A stretch of DNA of 64,000 bases from Chamaecrista fasciculata (lineage: Eukaryota > Streptophyta > Magnoliopsida > Fabales > Fabaceae), in contig QANZ01054671.1 in the NCBI GenBank assembly GCA_003254925.1, positions 1 through 64,000 of the forward strand. The letters are read 5' to 3'. Position 1 is the stretch's first letter, and each line of letters begins with the position of its first letter. Below, piece after piece: positions 35,319 through 47,765 of the stretch. The translations under genes and the position numbers were made by a program. The notes beneath the pieces are model-generated. The model ran no database searches. It saw only the letters and a program-made list of their open reading frames with translations, and was not told the DNA's origin.

Positions 35319-35893
35319 ATTATTTTTATAAGGGTTTCTCTTTATAAAACATTGTAATCCTAATTCGTATAACACTCTAAGGTAATGTGAGTTGAATATT
35401 CTCTTTGCTCAGGTTTGACGGTTGTTTATTTGGCTCTTCCAGGTTAGTAAATTTATCATTGATAATTTATTATTTATTCCAATTTGTATTTAAGGATTCA
35501 CTATTTATATAATTTGTTTAATTCCTAATTTTCCTTCATATTAATAATCGAAATATAAATATACAAAAATTAAAACTTCAAAATTGTTTAGATTAAATTT
35601 TTTCCACACGTTAAATTCAATCCCTGTCTCTTCTTAATTAGCTAGGGTACTCTGAATTGATGCCTGAAAGAGATTGCACATGTTAAATTCAATACGTGTC
35701 TCTTCCTAGTGGTCTAAATTGAATTCTGTTACTATCCGAACAAAATTGAATTTTGTTTGTTTAATGATCGATTAAAAATGGAATTGACTATAAGAAAAAA
35801 TTTATATACGAAATTGAAAGTGATTCTAGATTTTAAAGACAAACAAATAATTGAATCTAGACACATCTGATCTGCTCTTGTTTGTGTTCACTA
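35319..35893 (+). promoter_or_regulatory. TNL3 upstream region, unlike the other TNL promoters
   Basis: The shared upstream block of TNL1, 2, 4 and 5 is not present. Instead there is intergenic repeat DNA (AATATAAATATACAAAAATT near 35550). Only the last 20-25 bases (TGCTCTTGTTTGTGTTCACT) match the 5' leader of the paralogs. Confidence 0.45.
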
Positions 35894-38800
35894 ATGCCTT
35901 CTTCATCTTCTTCAAGAATCCAAACAAAATATGATGTGTTTGTCAGCTTCAGAGGCGAGGATGTCAGACATGGATTTCTTAGCCATTTGACAAAGGAAAT
36001 GCATGCAAAGCGTATTGATGCTTATGTTGATGAGAGACTTGAGAGTGGAGAGGAAATATCATCAGCACTTGTCACAGCAATTGAAGGATCAATGATTTCT
36101 TTGGTCATTTTCTCACAACACTATGCTACTTCAAAGTGGTGCCTGGAAGAGCTTGTGAAAATCATGGAATGCAACAAAGTCAACAATCAGATTGTGATAC
36201 CAGTTTTCTACAATATAGATCCAACACATGTAAGACATCAGACAGACACTTATGGAGATGCTTTTGCTAAACATGAGCAAAAGTATGATGGTATGGGCAA
36301 GCTACAAAGTTGGAGATCTGTTTTGAACAAAGCTGCTAACTTATCTGGTCATCATTATCCATCAAATTTTAAGTAAGTATGATATTTTTCCCCATGCAAG
36401 TCCTTTATTTAATATATTATACGTTATGTAAGTCATATTTTTTTATCTTAATTATCAAAAGATTTGAATTAAGTAATAAAGTAATCAAATTATACTCTTT
36501 GACCGGACCCGTCGCTAGGTGGCCAAAATACCGGAATAAAATGCATTATAGTGGTGCAATCCGAGTCGATCTCTTGAGAAACTTTCTTAACAAGTTTAAA
36601 AGAAAATAGTACTAAATTATTTCTAAACGAGTAAAAGCAAGGCAAAATCGTTCTAGAATATTTATTTATGACCTAAGACAATAATTAGATAAAGCAATAA
36701 ATATTTTTGTGTTTTTGATTAAAAGGACTAAATTGAAAGAAATAATAATAAACGAAACGATTAACCAATTAGAGAAAACACCCGACAGAGCAATTGGATT
36801 AAACAATCATCACTACTAAAGATAAATTGAGTATCCTCATACAAATCATCCTAAGATTGTCATTAATTAGTGGCTTAGATTAACAACCCTATCATGCAAA
36901 CACCTTAAACAAGATAGATCCACAACAAGAATTGCAAACCTCATTAAATTGATGATAAAAGTGATCAAGAATCATAATCTTTATAACAATGACCATTGTC
37001 AAAGCTATACATCTATAATTATAACCAAACTAGTATCAACTCGGGCTTGGGCTAGGTCAGAATTGTCAAAATCGGGCTTGGGCTTTCATAATTGAAATAG
37101 CTGTATTGCACGCCGCGGGACTTGCCCACGGCCAACTCCATAGCTAGATTTGGAAAAGTGTTGAAATTGTGCTTATTTGGTCCCCGACTCGTCTCCAATG
37201 AATATAAAATTCCTTAAAATATCATTAAAATGTATGATAAAATATGGTCAGATCAATCTTCTATTTCCAGTCGTTAATGTTTTTTTTTTTTTTTTTGCCA
37301 GAATTTCTAGTTGTTAATTAACTACTACTTTTCTTTATTTTTCTTCTCTTTATGTTATATAGGAATGAATCTGAGCTCATCACTGTAATAGTCCAAGATG
37401 TCTTGGAGAAACTAAAACTGCTGGTTGATAGTTCATTTGAGGAGTCAACCCGCCTTGTTGGGTTTCAAAAGCACTTCTCTTGTGTTGAATCATTATTGGA
37501 ATTTGAGTCCCAAAATGTCAAAATTATTGGGATTTGGGGCATGGGGGGCATAGGGAAAACAACCCTGGCTCAAGCTGTATTTGACAAATTTTCTTCTCAA
37601 TTTCAAAGTTCTTGCTTCCTTGAAAATGTGAGAGAAGAATCAGAAAAGATTAATGGATTGAGTCATTTGCTCCAAAAGCTTTATCGTCAACTATTAGAGG
37701 AAGAAAATCTCAATTTATGTGATACCAACACAAAGCATTTCATTAAGAGAAGACTAGCTCGAATAAAAGTTCTTATTGTCTTAGATGATGTAACCACTGT
37801 TGATCAGTTGGAAAAGCTAGTTGGGAAAGGAATTCACTTGGGAAGTGGCAGTCGCATCATTATAACTAGTAGAGATAGACATGTTCTTGATTGTAAGGGA
37901 GTTCATGTACATGAGATTGGGGAACTGAGTGAAGAAGAATCTCTTGAACTTTTTAGCCTATATGCCTTTGATGAAAGGGAACCAAAAATAGGATATGAAA
38001 AGCTTTCAAAAAGTGTAATCATGTATGTTAAAGGCATTCCTCTAGGTTTAAAAGTTTTGGGTTCACATTTTCAGGGAAGAAATGAAAAAGAATGGGAAGA
38101 TGCAGTAAAAGAGCTCCAAAAGTATCCTGACAAGAAAATCCAAAATGTTTTTAGGGTCAGCTATAATGAATTAACAAAGTCACAACAGGACATTTTTTTA
38201 GACATTGCATTCTTCTTCAAAGGCCATCTGAAAGATGATGTTATAGCAGTCCTAGATGCATGTGGCTTTTTTCCAATTATTGGAATAAAGGTTCTTCAAG
38301 AGAAGGCCCTTATAACTATTTCAAATGATAATAGAGTAAAAATGCATGATTTTCTACAAGAATTGGGTGAGCAAGTAGTTCGTGAAGAATCTTACAATCA
38401 TCCCGAAAGGCGTAGCAGATTGAAGGACACAGATGAACTTTACGAATTATTTTGGAAAAACAATGTAAGAAATATACTATTTTTATTCTTACTTTTCATT
38501 CCTGTTTGGAAAAATTTTCTAGAGGACACATTTTGATATTATGTATCTCTTTTATTCGCAGGGAACAGATAAAATTGAAGGTATTGTTTTTGATGTGTCT
38601 CGAATTAAAAATATATGCTTGAGCAAAGATACATTCATAAAGATGCCTAAATTGAGAATTCTCAAGATGTATTCTGGACCTTGGTGTGAGAGATCCAACA
38701 TAGACGTGTCTTCTGACATCGAGTCAGTTCCTGATGAATTAAAATACTTTCACTGGGACGAGTATCCTTTGGAGTCTCTGCCGCCAACATTCAATACAAA

Positions 38801-40190
38801 GAAACTTGTTGAATTTCACATGGAACGTAGTCGGCTCCCAAAACTTTGGGATGAAGTAAAGGTAATTTCAATTCTAATTAATGCATGCCTTGGTGTTCAA
38901 TTTTTATCTAGACATTAACCAAATTCTGATGTATTGCCTCTTTTTAACTTTTTGTAGGATTTGGGGAACTTAAAGATATTAAGTCTTAGGGGATCCAAAC
39001 ATTTGATAGAGTTGCCTGATTTCTCTAAGGCAATTAATCTTGGAAGATTGCTACTCTCAGACTGTGAAAGCTTGCTTAGAGTCCACCCATCTGTCTTTTC
39101 TCTTCCCATGCTAGTGTGTTTGGATGTTGATAGATGCCATGGACTAAGCAATGTTGTGATGACTAAATTATGTTGCTTCACATCTCTCAAGCAACTTTCT
39201 CTTAAAGGCTGCAAACAAGTAAACAAAATGGTGCTACAAACGGTATTCGATATCTCGCGTTGTTTAGAGGGTCTGAATTTAGACTGTTGTAATAATTTGC
39301 TTGAACTGCCTGACAATGTGAGTTCCTTATCATCGTTGGTATACATGAAATTGAACAGCTGCAACAAGCTTAGGTCAATAACAAAACTTCCACCAACACT
39401 CAAACTTATGCATGCCCAATATTGCCGAAAATTGAAGACTATAACAATGCCCACCAGAAATTCAATACTAGAAGGCAAAGAGGAACGGTGGGAACTGGAC
39501 TTTCAATTCAAAGATAGTGTGAATTTGGATGAGGGGATTGCTATGAAATTTACTAGTTTGTCATTGATGCAAGCAATATATAGGAATTCTTCTGGTAATG
39601 AATATGAGGCCTGTTACCCAGCAAGCTCAATTCCAAGTTGGTTCACATATAAGGAGACTTCAGGGTATCCCTTCACTGTTGAACTTGTTCCACCTTGTGA
39701 TTCTGACCAATTATTGGGTTTTGTTCTTTGTGGCATTCTTCCTCAGTTGGCAAGCGGCTGCAGAATTTGCTTCATTTTCTGTTTTGAAGATGGAGATTGT
39801 TACTGGCAAGGATACAGCAATAGAGTGTTTGATTTGTCGGACTCCAATACGGATCTTGCTTTCATGTGGTTTGTTCCAAATAACAAGATATCACCAAAAA
39901 CTGATGAAGGAAAGAAGTTTGATAAGATGGGTTGTTATTGTATATGTGAAGCCTTTGGGGAAGCTGTGGTAGGAGCAGCATGTGGAATGTGCCCAATATA
40001 TGCCTCACAACTTGACATTATTGTTGGACAAATATTGGAATCCAACACATCTGATCATGATGATGATGATGAAAATCACAAGCCAGATGATATACAGACA
40101 CAGCCCCATTTTCAGATCAATCTCAATCGAATCAATCCTACACCACTTGACAAGAAGAATGAAAGGAAAGGACTTCAGCTATTCCAATGA
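35894..40190 (+). CDS. TNL3: TIR-NBS-LRR-C-JID immune receptor, intact
   Basis: Exons 35894-36372, 37363-38464, 38562-38861 and 38958-40190; phases 2, 0, 0; 1037 residues. Start MPSSSSS; no ATG upstream in frame. TIR with DVFVSFRGED, FLSH and WCLEELV. NB-ARC with P-loop GIWGMGGIGKTT (216-227), VLIVLDDV, SRIIITSRDRH, GIPLGL (Gly where paralogs have Ala) and MHDFLQEL. Intron 1 is 990 bp, against 153-184 bp in TNL1 and TNL2, because of an insertion. The LRR part lacks a 23-residue repeat after DNVSSLSSLVYM, a different register from the TNL2 loss. C-JID has SIPSWFTYKE and LLGFVLCGIL, and a CGMCPIYASQ variant. Tail NERKGLQLFQ. Predicted effector sensor, ligand unknown. Confidence 0.93.
36500..37256. 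mobile_element. Unclassified insertion in TNL3 intron 1
   Basis: The TNL2 intron sequence (TCAAATTATATTCTTCTATG) is split here after TCAAATTATACTCTT and resumes at CTTCTATTTCCAG near 37258. The insert begins TGACCGGACCCGTCGC, has no coding frame of note and contains GGGCTTGGGCT repeats near 37045-37095. Class unknown; the TG and CA-like ends could be an LTR piece. Confidence 0.6.
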
Positions 40191-40201
40191 TTCCTTTACT
40201 G

Positions 40202-40864
40202 GTATGTATATGTATATATGTATGTATGCTTGCAATTACTCTTACCTTCATTCATTAAGCTAACTAAACTTTGTTACAACAGAAACTCTCTTGATATATT
40301 ATACTATAATGTCTGGATATGAGTGAGTAAAAATTATAGATATAATTCATCTTTGTCTTCTGTTTATATGTCTTTAAAATTAGCCTTAATTCTGTGAGTG
40401 TCACTATATAAGGCATTGGTTTAGTCACTTGCGCGCCGAGTCTGAAGGCCTATATATATGTACATATAGTTTTGGAACTTTATTTAACTCAACAGTGAGC
40501 TTTTGAAGAGATCATTTTTTAATATTAGGTCAGAAGTTGTAACCACTAAATGGGAAGCATGTAGATTTTTCTGCTTAAACACAATATCTTAAAGGCTTTT
40601 TTTATAGACACTAGACATTTGAATTTGAGAATTCCGCTATTGACTTAGTTTGAATAGAGCATGAATACAGAAACTTATTGTTTGGCAGAATATGTGAAAT
40701 GTTTTGCATTTTTTCATACATGTAATATATATATATATGTATATGTTACTTGAGTGATGACACTGTACTAATTTAATTTTTATATAACACTAGTACTTCG
40801 TCCTAACTAACTTTATATATGTTTGTACTGTTCATTTTTACTCATCCATGTCTTCCCTCTTCAG
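40202..40864 (+). other. Candidate 3' UTR intron of TNL3
   Basis: Donor CTG|GTATGT 11 nt after the stop; acceptor CTCTTCAG at 40857-40864 followed by ATTTGCAGG and GAGTATTTGCAGGACATGTC. Confidence 0.5.
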
Positions 40865-41357
40865 ATTTGCAGGATAATTGAAGTTTGAGTATTTGCAGGA
40901 CATGTCGCAGGTTGTGTTGTCTTTTGCATTATTGTTTTTTGAAATTGGGAGTGGGCTTTATTATTAGGATCCTCCACTTGTTGATGTGTTGTGTTTTGTA
41001 CGTAGGAGTGTGAGCAAATCTTTCCAATGTTGTGGCTACAGAACTAATTATTTGTATTAAATTTCTATTTTCTGTGTGGGTGATTGATCAAAGTGTGAGA
41101 TTACTAAATAAACGGATTGGACTTTCAAAGCTTTAGTGTTAATATGGATGATTGAATGTTTGATGACACTAAAGTTGAAACTTATTAGTATCATAATTTG
41201 GATTACTTTGTACACTTTTGTCTTCCCTTCTAGTTATTTATTTATGTATTAATTTTCTATTTACTTATATATATTGAAGTTATGAAAGTACACATCTTGA
41301 GTAATTTTTTATGGCCGCATATCTCTTACCTCTGTTTCCCATGTTTTCCCTTCTATC
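40865..41357. other. TNL3 3' flank
   Basis: Parallels the TNL1 3' flank up to about 41355 and includes the unoccupied MULE site near 41245 (ATGTATTAATTTTCT). No further gene. Confidence 0.6.
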
Positions 41358-43179
41358 AAGTTCTATTTTTCATCTTCCTCATCGTCTTTCATCTATTGTG
41401 CTTTCTATTAAGCTTTCATCATCTTCGTTGCCTGCATTTTGTTTCGGCTCATAGCCTTTTTTTTTTCTTTTCCATATAGTATTCACAGAACAAAGAGAGT
41501 ATCGAAAAGGATTAGCAAACAATAGCAAAAGACATAGATTTTTGCATTCACTAAATGTAATAAATTATATTAGCTTTTTTTGGTAAACAAATTATATTAG
41601 CTTTTGACACAACTTGAAATGCCCATTTTAAAAGAAACTAAAAAATTGACTCCTATAAACCAGCAACCGCATAATCAAATAACAAACACATAATTATTAC
41701 CAAAAAAAATAACAAACACATAATTAGATAACTAATTCCTACAAACTAGGAACTAAAAGACTCATTAAAAAATGGTACAGTTATGGAGATTTTTTTTTAA
41801 ATGACTTAATTCAAAGGTAGATTTCATGCATGTAAATCCTTGGAGCAACTGAATTGAATAGTAAGAGGTGTTTATGAGTATTAATTGATTATCTATCTCA
41901 TGGCTCAAGTAAGAAACAGAGAATATCATTTTCTCCCTTATTGTATCAGTAAGTTAAAAACGTTAAGGATGTCTTCCTCTTACAATTGTTAGGTTGTCTG
42001 ACCACATTTATTTGATCTTTGTCTTTTTCTTTTTTTTCCTTAGTCAAATAACAGGTCTATTGAAGCATAATTTTTATGGTTGTCAAATGTGGACTAAAGA
42101 ATTATTTATGAAAGTGAATTAATTCTTCTTTTGTTAAGCCTAGAGCTTTCAAAAGGATCACAAGACTTTGGGAGTAAAAGAGTGGGAAAGGCTAAAAGAA
42201 TTATAAGCCTACGTGTGTGTAGAACATGAATTATATAAAGATGAATGTATATTGTCGATGCTTTAATTTTTCTAAAAAAGTAAAAATAAATTAGTGGTTT
42301 TAGAGCACTTATTAAAGCAATAATAATTTGAGAATTGAAAAATATATAAAAAAACACAAAACTTACTAATAAATAATATTATTCAGTGGATTTGACAATA
42401 TATGTATGTAGCTGATAAATTAGGTGTTTTTAGACATCCCTTAGTCCATTGAAAAAGTTGATTTCTGAAAAAGCCAAAAATAGGATTGGAGCAACCTGTT
42501 TTTTGTTACAATTATGATGGAATATTGAATGAATACATTCTCTATTTAATTCTTTTTATCATGATGAATTTACTCTGATCTCTTGATTTAAAATTACGAT
42601 TATATCATAGAACAAGATCTGCTAGATATGTGTTCTATTAGCCATGTTATATATTGTGTACCAATATGGTGTACAAATAGTGATATTATATAATTATAAT
42701 GTATACATGATAGATGACTATGATAGTTTTGGATTAGTATAGAAAAGGAAACATAGGGGACTTTATCAGTTTTTTTTTTTTGTTATAGTACTGTTGTATG
42801 ATTTGATATTCCTATAAATTCTCAATTTAAATTTAGATTCATTTGTTAATTATTATTTTTGCAGGACTGATGGTACCATGAGATTTGCATGGTTTTTTCT
42901 TCTTACCTGGTAAATTTATTGCATGATTCTATTTCTTATAAACCAAAAGATCTTTATGATGTTATGATGACTCAAATTTCTGCACTGATTTTGTGATGTT
43001 TTAGGCACACTTTGAAGTTGACTTCAATGCTTTTCAAGTGTCTTTGGTGTCCTAATTTTTGTGTCATGGAATGGTTCCCTATAGGGTCTTTTAAAGCTTG
43101 TTTTTCACGATTTTCATGTAGTTGTGAGGACTAAAACTTCTGAATTGTTTTGTGACACTTGAAGCATTCATTCAATTTT
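41358..43179. other. AT-rich DNA, no recognised gene
   Basis: Homology to the TNL1 flank stops near 41355. Short frames here are low-complexity (for example a Phe/Ser/Leu-rich 65-codon frame at 41282-41479). The stretch may belong to a Helitron-like insertion ending at 45149. Confidence 0.4.
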
Positions 43180-44060
43180 CCTTTCTCATGCTTTTGCATT
43201 TTAAAATGTAAATTCTGTGTTTTTGACACCTTATTAGGCATGCATTGAAGCTTTCTTTTTCATGCTTATGCATCTTCAAATTTAAATTATGTTTATTTAA
43301 TCCCTTAGGCATGCATTAAAGCTTCATTATTCATACTTTAGCATCTTAATATGTAAATTTTGTTTTTGCGACACCGTAAGGATGTATTCAAGCTTCTTTT
43401 CTCATGCTATTGTATTTTAAAGTGGAAATTTTGTTTAGGTTACACATCTTAATGTGAAAATTATGTTTTGTTAACATCTTGAGTATGTATTTAAGTTCAA
43501 TTTCCCCCTTCTTTTATCATGTTTTGGTGTCTCAAAATTGTGTTCTATTTTGGTACTGTTCTTGGCATAAGCTTATTTTTATGCATTCTCATGAGTTTTT
43601 ATTTTCTTTGAAGTTTCCATTTGTTTGGTGATTTTTTGAGTGTGTTTCAAGTTGCTTTTCAGACGTCTTCATGAATTCTTGCTGTCTAAAAACCTAATTA
43701 TATGGTTTAACCAAGTTTTAGGGTACCTTTCAAAGTCTTTTCAATTGCATGTTCATGTGTTTCTATTGCTCAAAGGTTTCCACATGGTGTATTGATGTTT
43801 GGAGTGCATTTTCAAGTCTTTTTACATGCATTTCAATGTGATTTTGTTGACGCTATTCTGAACATACTTTCAATCCAATCCTTATGCATTATCTTGTGTT
43901 TTTGCTATCAAATTTGTGGTTATGTATCATTTGGGGTTTGGGTTTGATGTCTAATGAGGATGTCCCATACATTCAGTTCAATCCTTTATGCATTATCTTG
44001 TAATTTTGCTATCAAATTTGTGGTTATGAATCATTTGGGGTTTGGATTTGAAAAAAGTTT
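43180..44060 (+). repeat. Degenerate tandem repeats
   Basis: From 43185 to about 43450 a unit of roughly 70-75 bp recurs about four times (TTCTCATGCTTTTGCATTTT, then AAATGTAAATT, then GGCATGCATT). A second repeat of about 107 bp occurs twice (TATGCATTATCTTGTGTTTT at 43888, again near 43993), ending with ATCATTTGGGGTTTGG. No frame is kept, so it does not code. Confidence 0.7.
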
Positions 44061-45122
44061 GTGACATGACTTTTGTAATATTCATGATAGACTGTTAGTA
44101 CCCGGGCGCAATCAAGGAATATTGTTTCAATGTGATTCTGCTGAATAGAAGATTGAACAAAATACTTCAGTTTTTTTAACAAGATTAAGGATTCAAAATG
44201 CAGCATCATCTATATATACTTGCTTGGTATTCAACATCCAAGTGTACATACATGTCAGTAGAACACAATAATATTAGTTAATAGAATCTAGCAAGAAGTT
44301 TATTAGCTACCCTCTAATAAGCTGCTTAATGCAACTGACGGTTTGCTATTTCAGCAACCAATCCTTTTACCACCATTTTTGTTTTAAGTGTTGAGGCTTG
44401 TTCTATGAAGATATCTAAAGAAGTAAGATCCACTGCCATGTTTCATATTGTAGTTATCCAATTGGATTATTGCAACTATAGAAAAGTCAAGATAAATTAC
44501 AAAAACAATTAACAAAAGTCAGGATCATGACTAGCAACCAAGCATAAACTGGATCATGACTAGCAACTAAGCATAAACTGGATTAGTGCAATTAATAACA
44601 TATTGGTGATTGCCACTATTAGATTGCACTTTTACACCAAAAGAAATATCACAAGAAATAGAAGAGATATAAAAAGATACTATGCCAAAGTCAAGCTTAA
44701 TTAATGTATACAATTATAGAGATAGACCAATAAATGATCCATAAAATTTAGTTTTCTCAAGTGCTGACTGAAAATTCCAGCTTCAATTTTGATAGTGAGT
44801 ATTGTAGCTCCACAAGTCCCTTTATAAAGGTAATTACATACAACCATAGAAAAGAAAAAAAAAATGAAATGCACATAGACATTATATATATCCTTTAATA
44901 AGTTTTTCTAATGTAACTCTTACAATGGATTTAATTAGGTCTTAAGATATATATAATGGTTTTATTAACAATATTTTGAGTATAAAAAATTAAAAACTAT
45001 AATCTACATGAATTATAATTAGTATTACAAATCCAATCCAGAGTCTAACACTACTCAGGTCAATATATAAAATTATCAAAAATATAAATTGATTACATTT
45101 AAACTAGATGAAATAAAATAAC
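44061..45122. other. AT-rich DNA with one small tandem copy
   Basis: GGATCATGACTAGCAACCAA followed by GCATAAACT is repeated once at about 44523-44582. No gene recognised. Confidence 0.5.
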
Positions 45123-45149
45123 GCGTGCAACACACGCAAAATTCACTAG
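45123..45149 (+). mobile_element. Helitron-like 3' terminus
   Basis: A perfect 5-bp stem GCGTG/CACGC with loop CAACA (45123-45137), 8 bases, then CTAG followed by T, the CTRR-T end of plant Helitrons. TNL intergenic sequence resumes straight after it. The 5' end is not settled; a TC preceded by A at 41358, where the TNL1-like flank stops, is one candidate. Confidence 0.5.
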
Positions 45150-45764
45150 TTAATAATAGAAATATAAATATACAAAAATTAAAACTTTAAAATTGTTTAG
45201 ATTAAATTTTTTGCACAAGTTAAATTTAATCCCTATCTCTTCTTAGTGGTCTAAATTGAATTGAAATAATTAGTGCTATTCTAGGTTTAATGGCAGTAAT
45301 AAAGCGCCATTGAAAAAAAGATTTGAATGCTTTGTTTTTGTAGTGATTGCTAAATCTAAAACCATGACTGCCTAAACACAGCTAATGCCAGCAACCGCTG
45401 TCAATAGTTGGAATTAACGACAGTTTAAACCGTCGCTAAAAAAATTAGTACATTCTTTTGTTCAAACTGTTGAATCTACAACCTACAGTATACTATAGTG
45501 CAACAAAAAATTTGTATTGAATTATTGAATCTACAACCTATATATATATTGTTTCTTAATCACCATCTTTTTAAGTAAATCTGATTTCTTTTCGCATCTA
45601 TTTAACTTGGATTAAATTAGTATTAGGAATATTCCAATAGTCTTTCTGGTTTTTTGGGTATAGAAGAATATTGTTTTCCGGGTAGACACAGAAAACAAAA
45701 TTAAAAGAGACATTTATGCTTTAATCACTCAATGTAGGCATTATGAAAATATTCTTTTGTTGCC
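45150..45764. other. TNL intergenic DNA
   Basis: AATATAAATATACAAAAATT at 45171 matches 35550 and 23115, and TTCTAGGTTTAATGGCA at 45282 matches 52487. Duplicated cluster DNA, no gene. Confidence 0.55.
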
Positions 45765-45935
45765 CAAGGTATCCCAGCCCGATGGGCTAACAACTAATTC
45801 TCTGCGGATCTAAGCTCCATTTAAGCGTTTGTCACTAGCCAATTGGGTGCTGCATACACAAGGTGGAAATCGAATCCCCGACACTTGCTTAAACGACCCA
45901 GTGAGCTAACCACTAGACTAACCAAACTTGATTAG
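45765..45935 (-). mobile_element. tRNA-derived SINE, antisense
   Basis: On the minus strand: an A-box-like TAGTCTAGTGGTTAGCTCAC and a B-box-like GGGGATTCGATTTCC about 30 bp later, then a non-tRNA body. This is the pol III promoter layout of tRNA-derived SINEs. It does not fold as a real tRNA gene as far as I can see. A clear tail is not visible. Confidence 0.6.
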
Positions 45936-46589
45936 CATTATAAAAATATTTGATTGCGCGTGATCAGTGGCCAGAATGAGCTATTTCTTTTAAGCAAAAG
46001 GCTCTTCTTTTTTCTTGTGATTCCTAAGAATGCCTTAGTTGATTTTTATTTATTTATTTATTTATTGAGAGTGATGTTGTCGTTATGCTACTATATTTCT
46101 CTTAATTAAACACAGGAAACGACGAGAGACACAAAAATTGAAAACAGAATGAGTTATCAACTTATCATATTGTGTGAGACTAACCAAATATTGTGTGAGA
46201 CTAACCAAATGATTTGAAAAAAAACGAAAGTCTCAAATTGGTCCTTTATATATGGGGTAGATTTCAAATCGGTCCTTTATGTGTGAGGCAGCTTTCAAGT
46301 TCAGTTGGTCTCTTATTTTTTATTTGTTTCAGATTGATCTTACATACTTTCATAGTGTTTCAAATTGGCCTCAAAGCTACTTTCGAGATGTGATTTAACC
46401 TCATTTACTAGTAATATTATATGCTTCAATCGAAGCTTCTGCTTAGAGGACCAACAAACCGATGACAAGGACTGTTAGCAGCTCTATTATACTTATTTTC
46501 AGACCAAATTATCTCATTTCATCAGTCACTAAATCCACTTAATTACCCTTTTTATTCTAGTTTTGTTGGTTGCCTCTTCTTTCTCTAAT

Positions 46590-47765
46590 TTTGCCTGATC
46601 TCAAGTCCTATGGGCATAGGACTAATCCCCTTTTTACTTGCCTATTTCAGTTTCCTATGGGCATAGGACTAATTCCCCTTTTTACTGCAGCAACTTTTTA
46701 ATCTGAATTTTCTTTTCTTTTAGGGACCAATCTGTTGCTGCCACTTGTGCACCCCTTCTCAAGTAAAATATCTGATTCATTTAGTGGAGAGCATGTGCCA
46801 AGGGTTTCTTATAGGAAAGGGATGCATATAAAAGGGAAAGTTTTGGATTAGAGGGGCTGATTCATTCATTTTGGCAGCAACTGAAGCAGAAAACAGAGGC
46901 AACTCGTTTTGGAGGAGAACCCAGCCTTCACTCTTCTTCTTTCTTCAGATTTTCTAGCTTTTCTTTCTTCTCTTAGCTTTGGTTTCGTTTTAGTTATGAA
47001 GATTATGCCTCTAATCTAGCTTGGTTGTATAAAGTTTTGGAGAATATCATGTTTTGAGACTATATTTTGAGCTTAATGCAATCTTACTTTTTTTTGAGTT
47101 TTGATTCCCTCTCTGTTTTAATTTCTGATTATCTTGGATGGATGATATTAGAGGGCGCCCCTAATTGTGTTTCATTCTTGATTAATCTTGTCATCTAGGC
47201 TCAAATCTTTGTTTGATGTTTAGAAAAATGACACATGCTTTGTTAGTAGAATAGCTTCATTTCTATTTTCAAAAGTATGAGAAGGAATCTCTAGTTTAGC
47301 TACCACCACTGAGACCTAGTTAAATTAGGCTTAGTTTATCTCTTGCTTTAATTGTTCTTGAACTTGAGAGTCTGTTACTTAAGAGTTTGAGATAAATGAA
47401 GGTAGGTCGGTTCCAACTTCTGATTTTTGTGAGATATTGATGGAATCTGATTTTCTATCAAGCTAAGCAAACTCAAGGTTATAGATGTTTTGTCAATGAT
47501 TAACATGAGGAACTCCATTTCAATATACAACCCGGCTAGATGTTTTTATTGTTGAATTTCCTTAAACCAATTTACTTCTCTTTACTTTAGTTTTTCACTT
47601 TTTAGAATCATAATTCACAACTCTCTTCCCTTTAAGTGTTATTGTTATTTTTAAACTTGAATTTTAGTCATTCTTCCCCGTTGGAATCGACCCTACTCAC
47701 CGCTATATGCAAAATTAAGGAACTCAAAGTAGTAGGATGAATTTGTTGGTTTCGACCCCTGACAA
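46590..47765 (+). mobile_element. LTR-like fossil (Ty3, Tat/Athila-like style)
   Basis: It has a promoter-like GCATATAAAAGGG at 46823, a GGAACCAATC-type 5' part, and ends with CCCGTTGGAATCGACCCTAC and TTTCGACCCCTGACA, phrases found near the ends of Tat/Athila LTRs. A 50-bp repeat (TCCTATGGGCATAGGACTAA) stands at its left. TNL intergenic DNA resumes after 47765. No coding part. Confidence 0.4.

Noticed and set aside
36379-36609. 76-codon frame in TNL3 intron 1
   Set aside because: It crosses the border between the original intron and the inserted DNA and starts in intron sequence; no domain seen.
38915-39478. 187-codon minus-strand frame
   Set aside because: It is the antisense of TNL3 exon 4, whose plus-strand frame has clear LRR motifs and splice sites. 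The same holds for 51009-51344, 56308-56622 and 13724-14146.
43180-44060. CRISPR-like or regular array
   Set aside because: Units are degenerate and adjacent with no uniform spacers, and this is plant nuclear DNA.
45765-45935. tRNA gene on the minus strand
   Set aside because: A- and B-box-like words are present, but I see no full cloverleaf or anticodon arm and the body continues into non-tRNA sequence; a SINE fits better.
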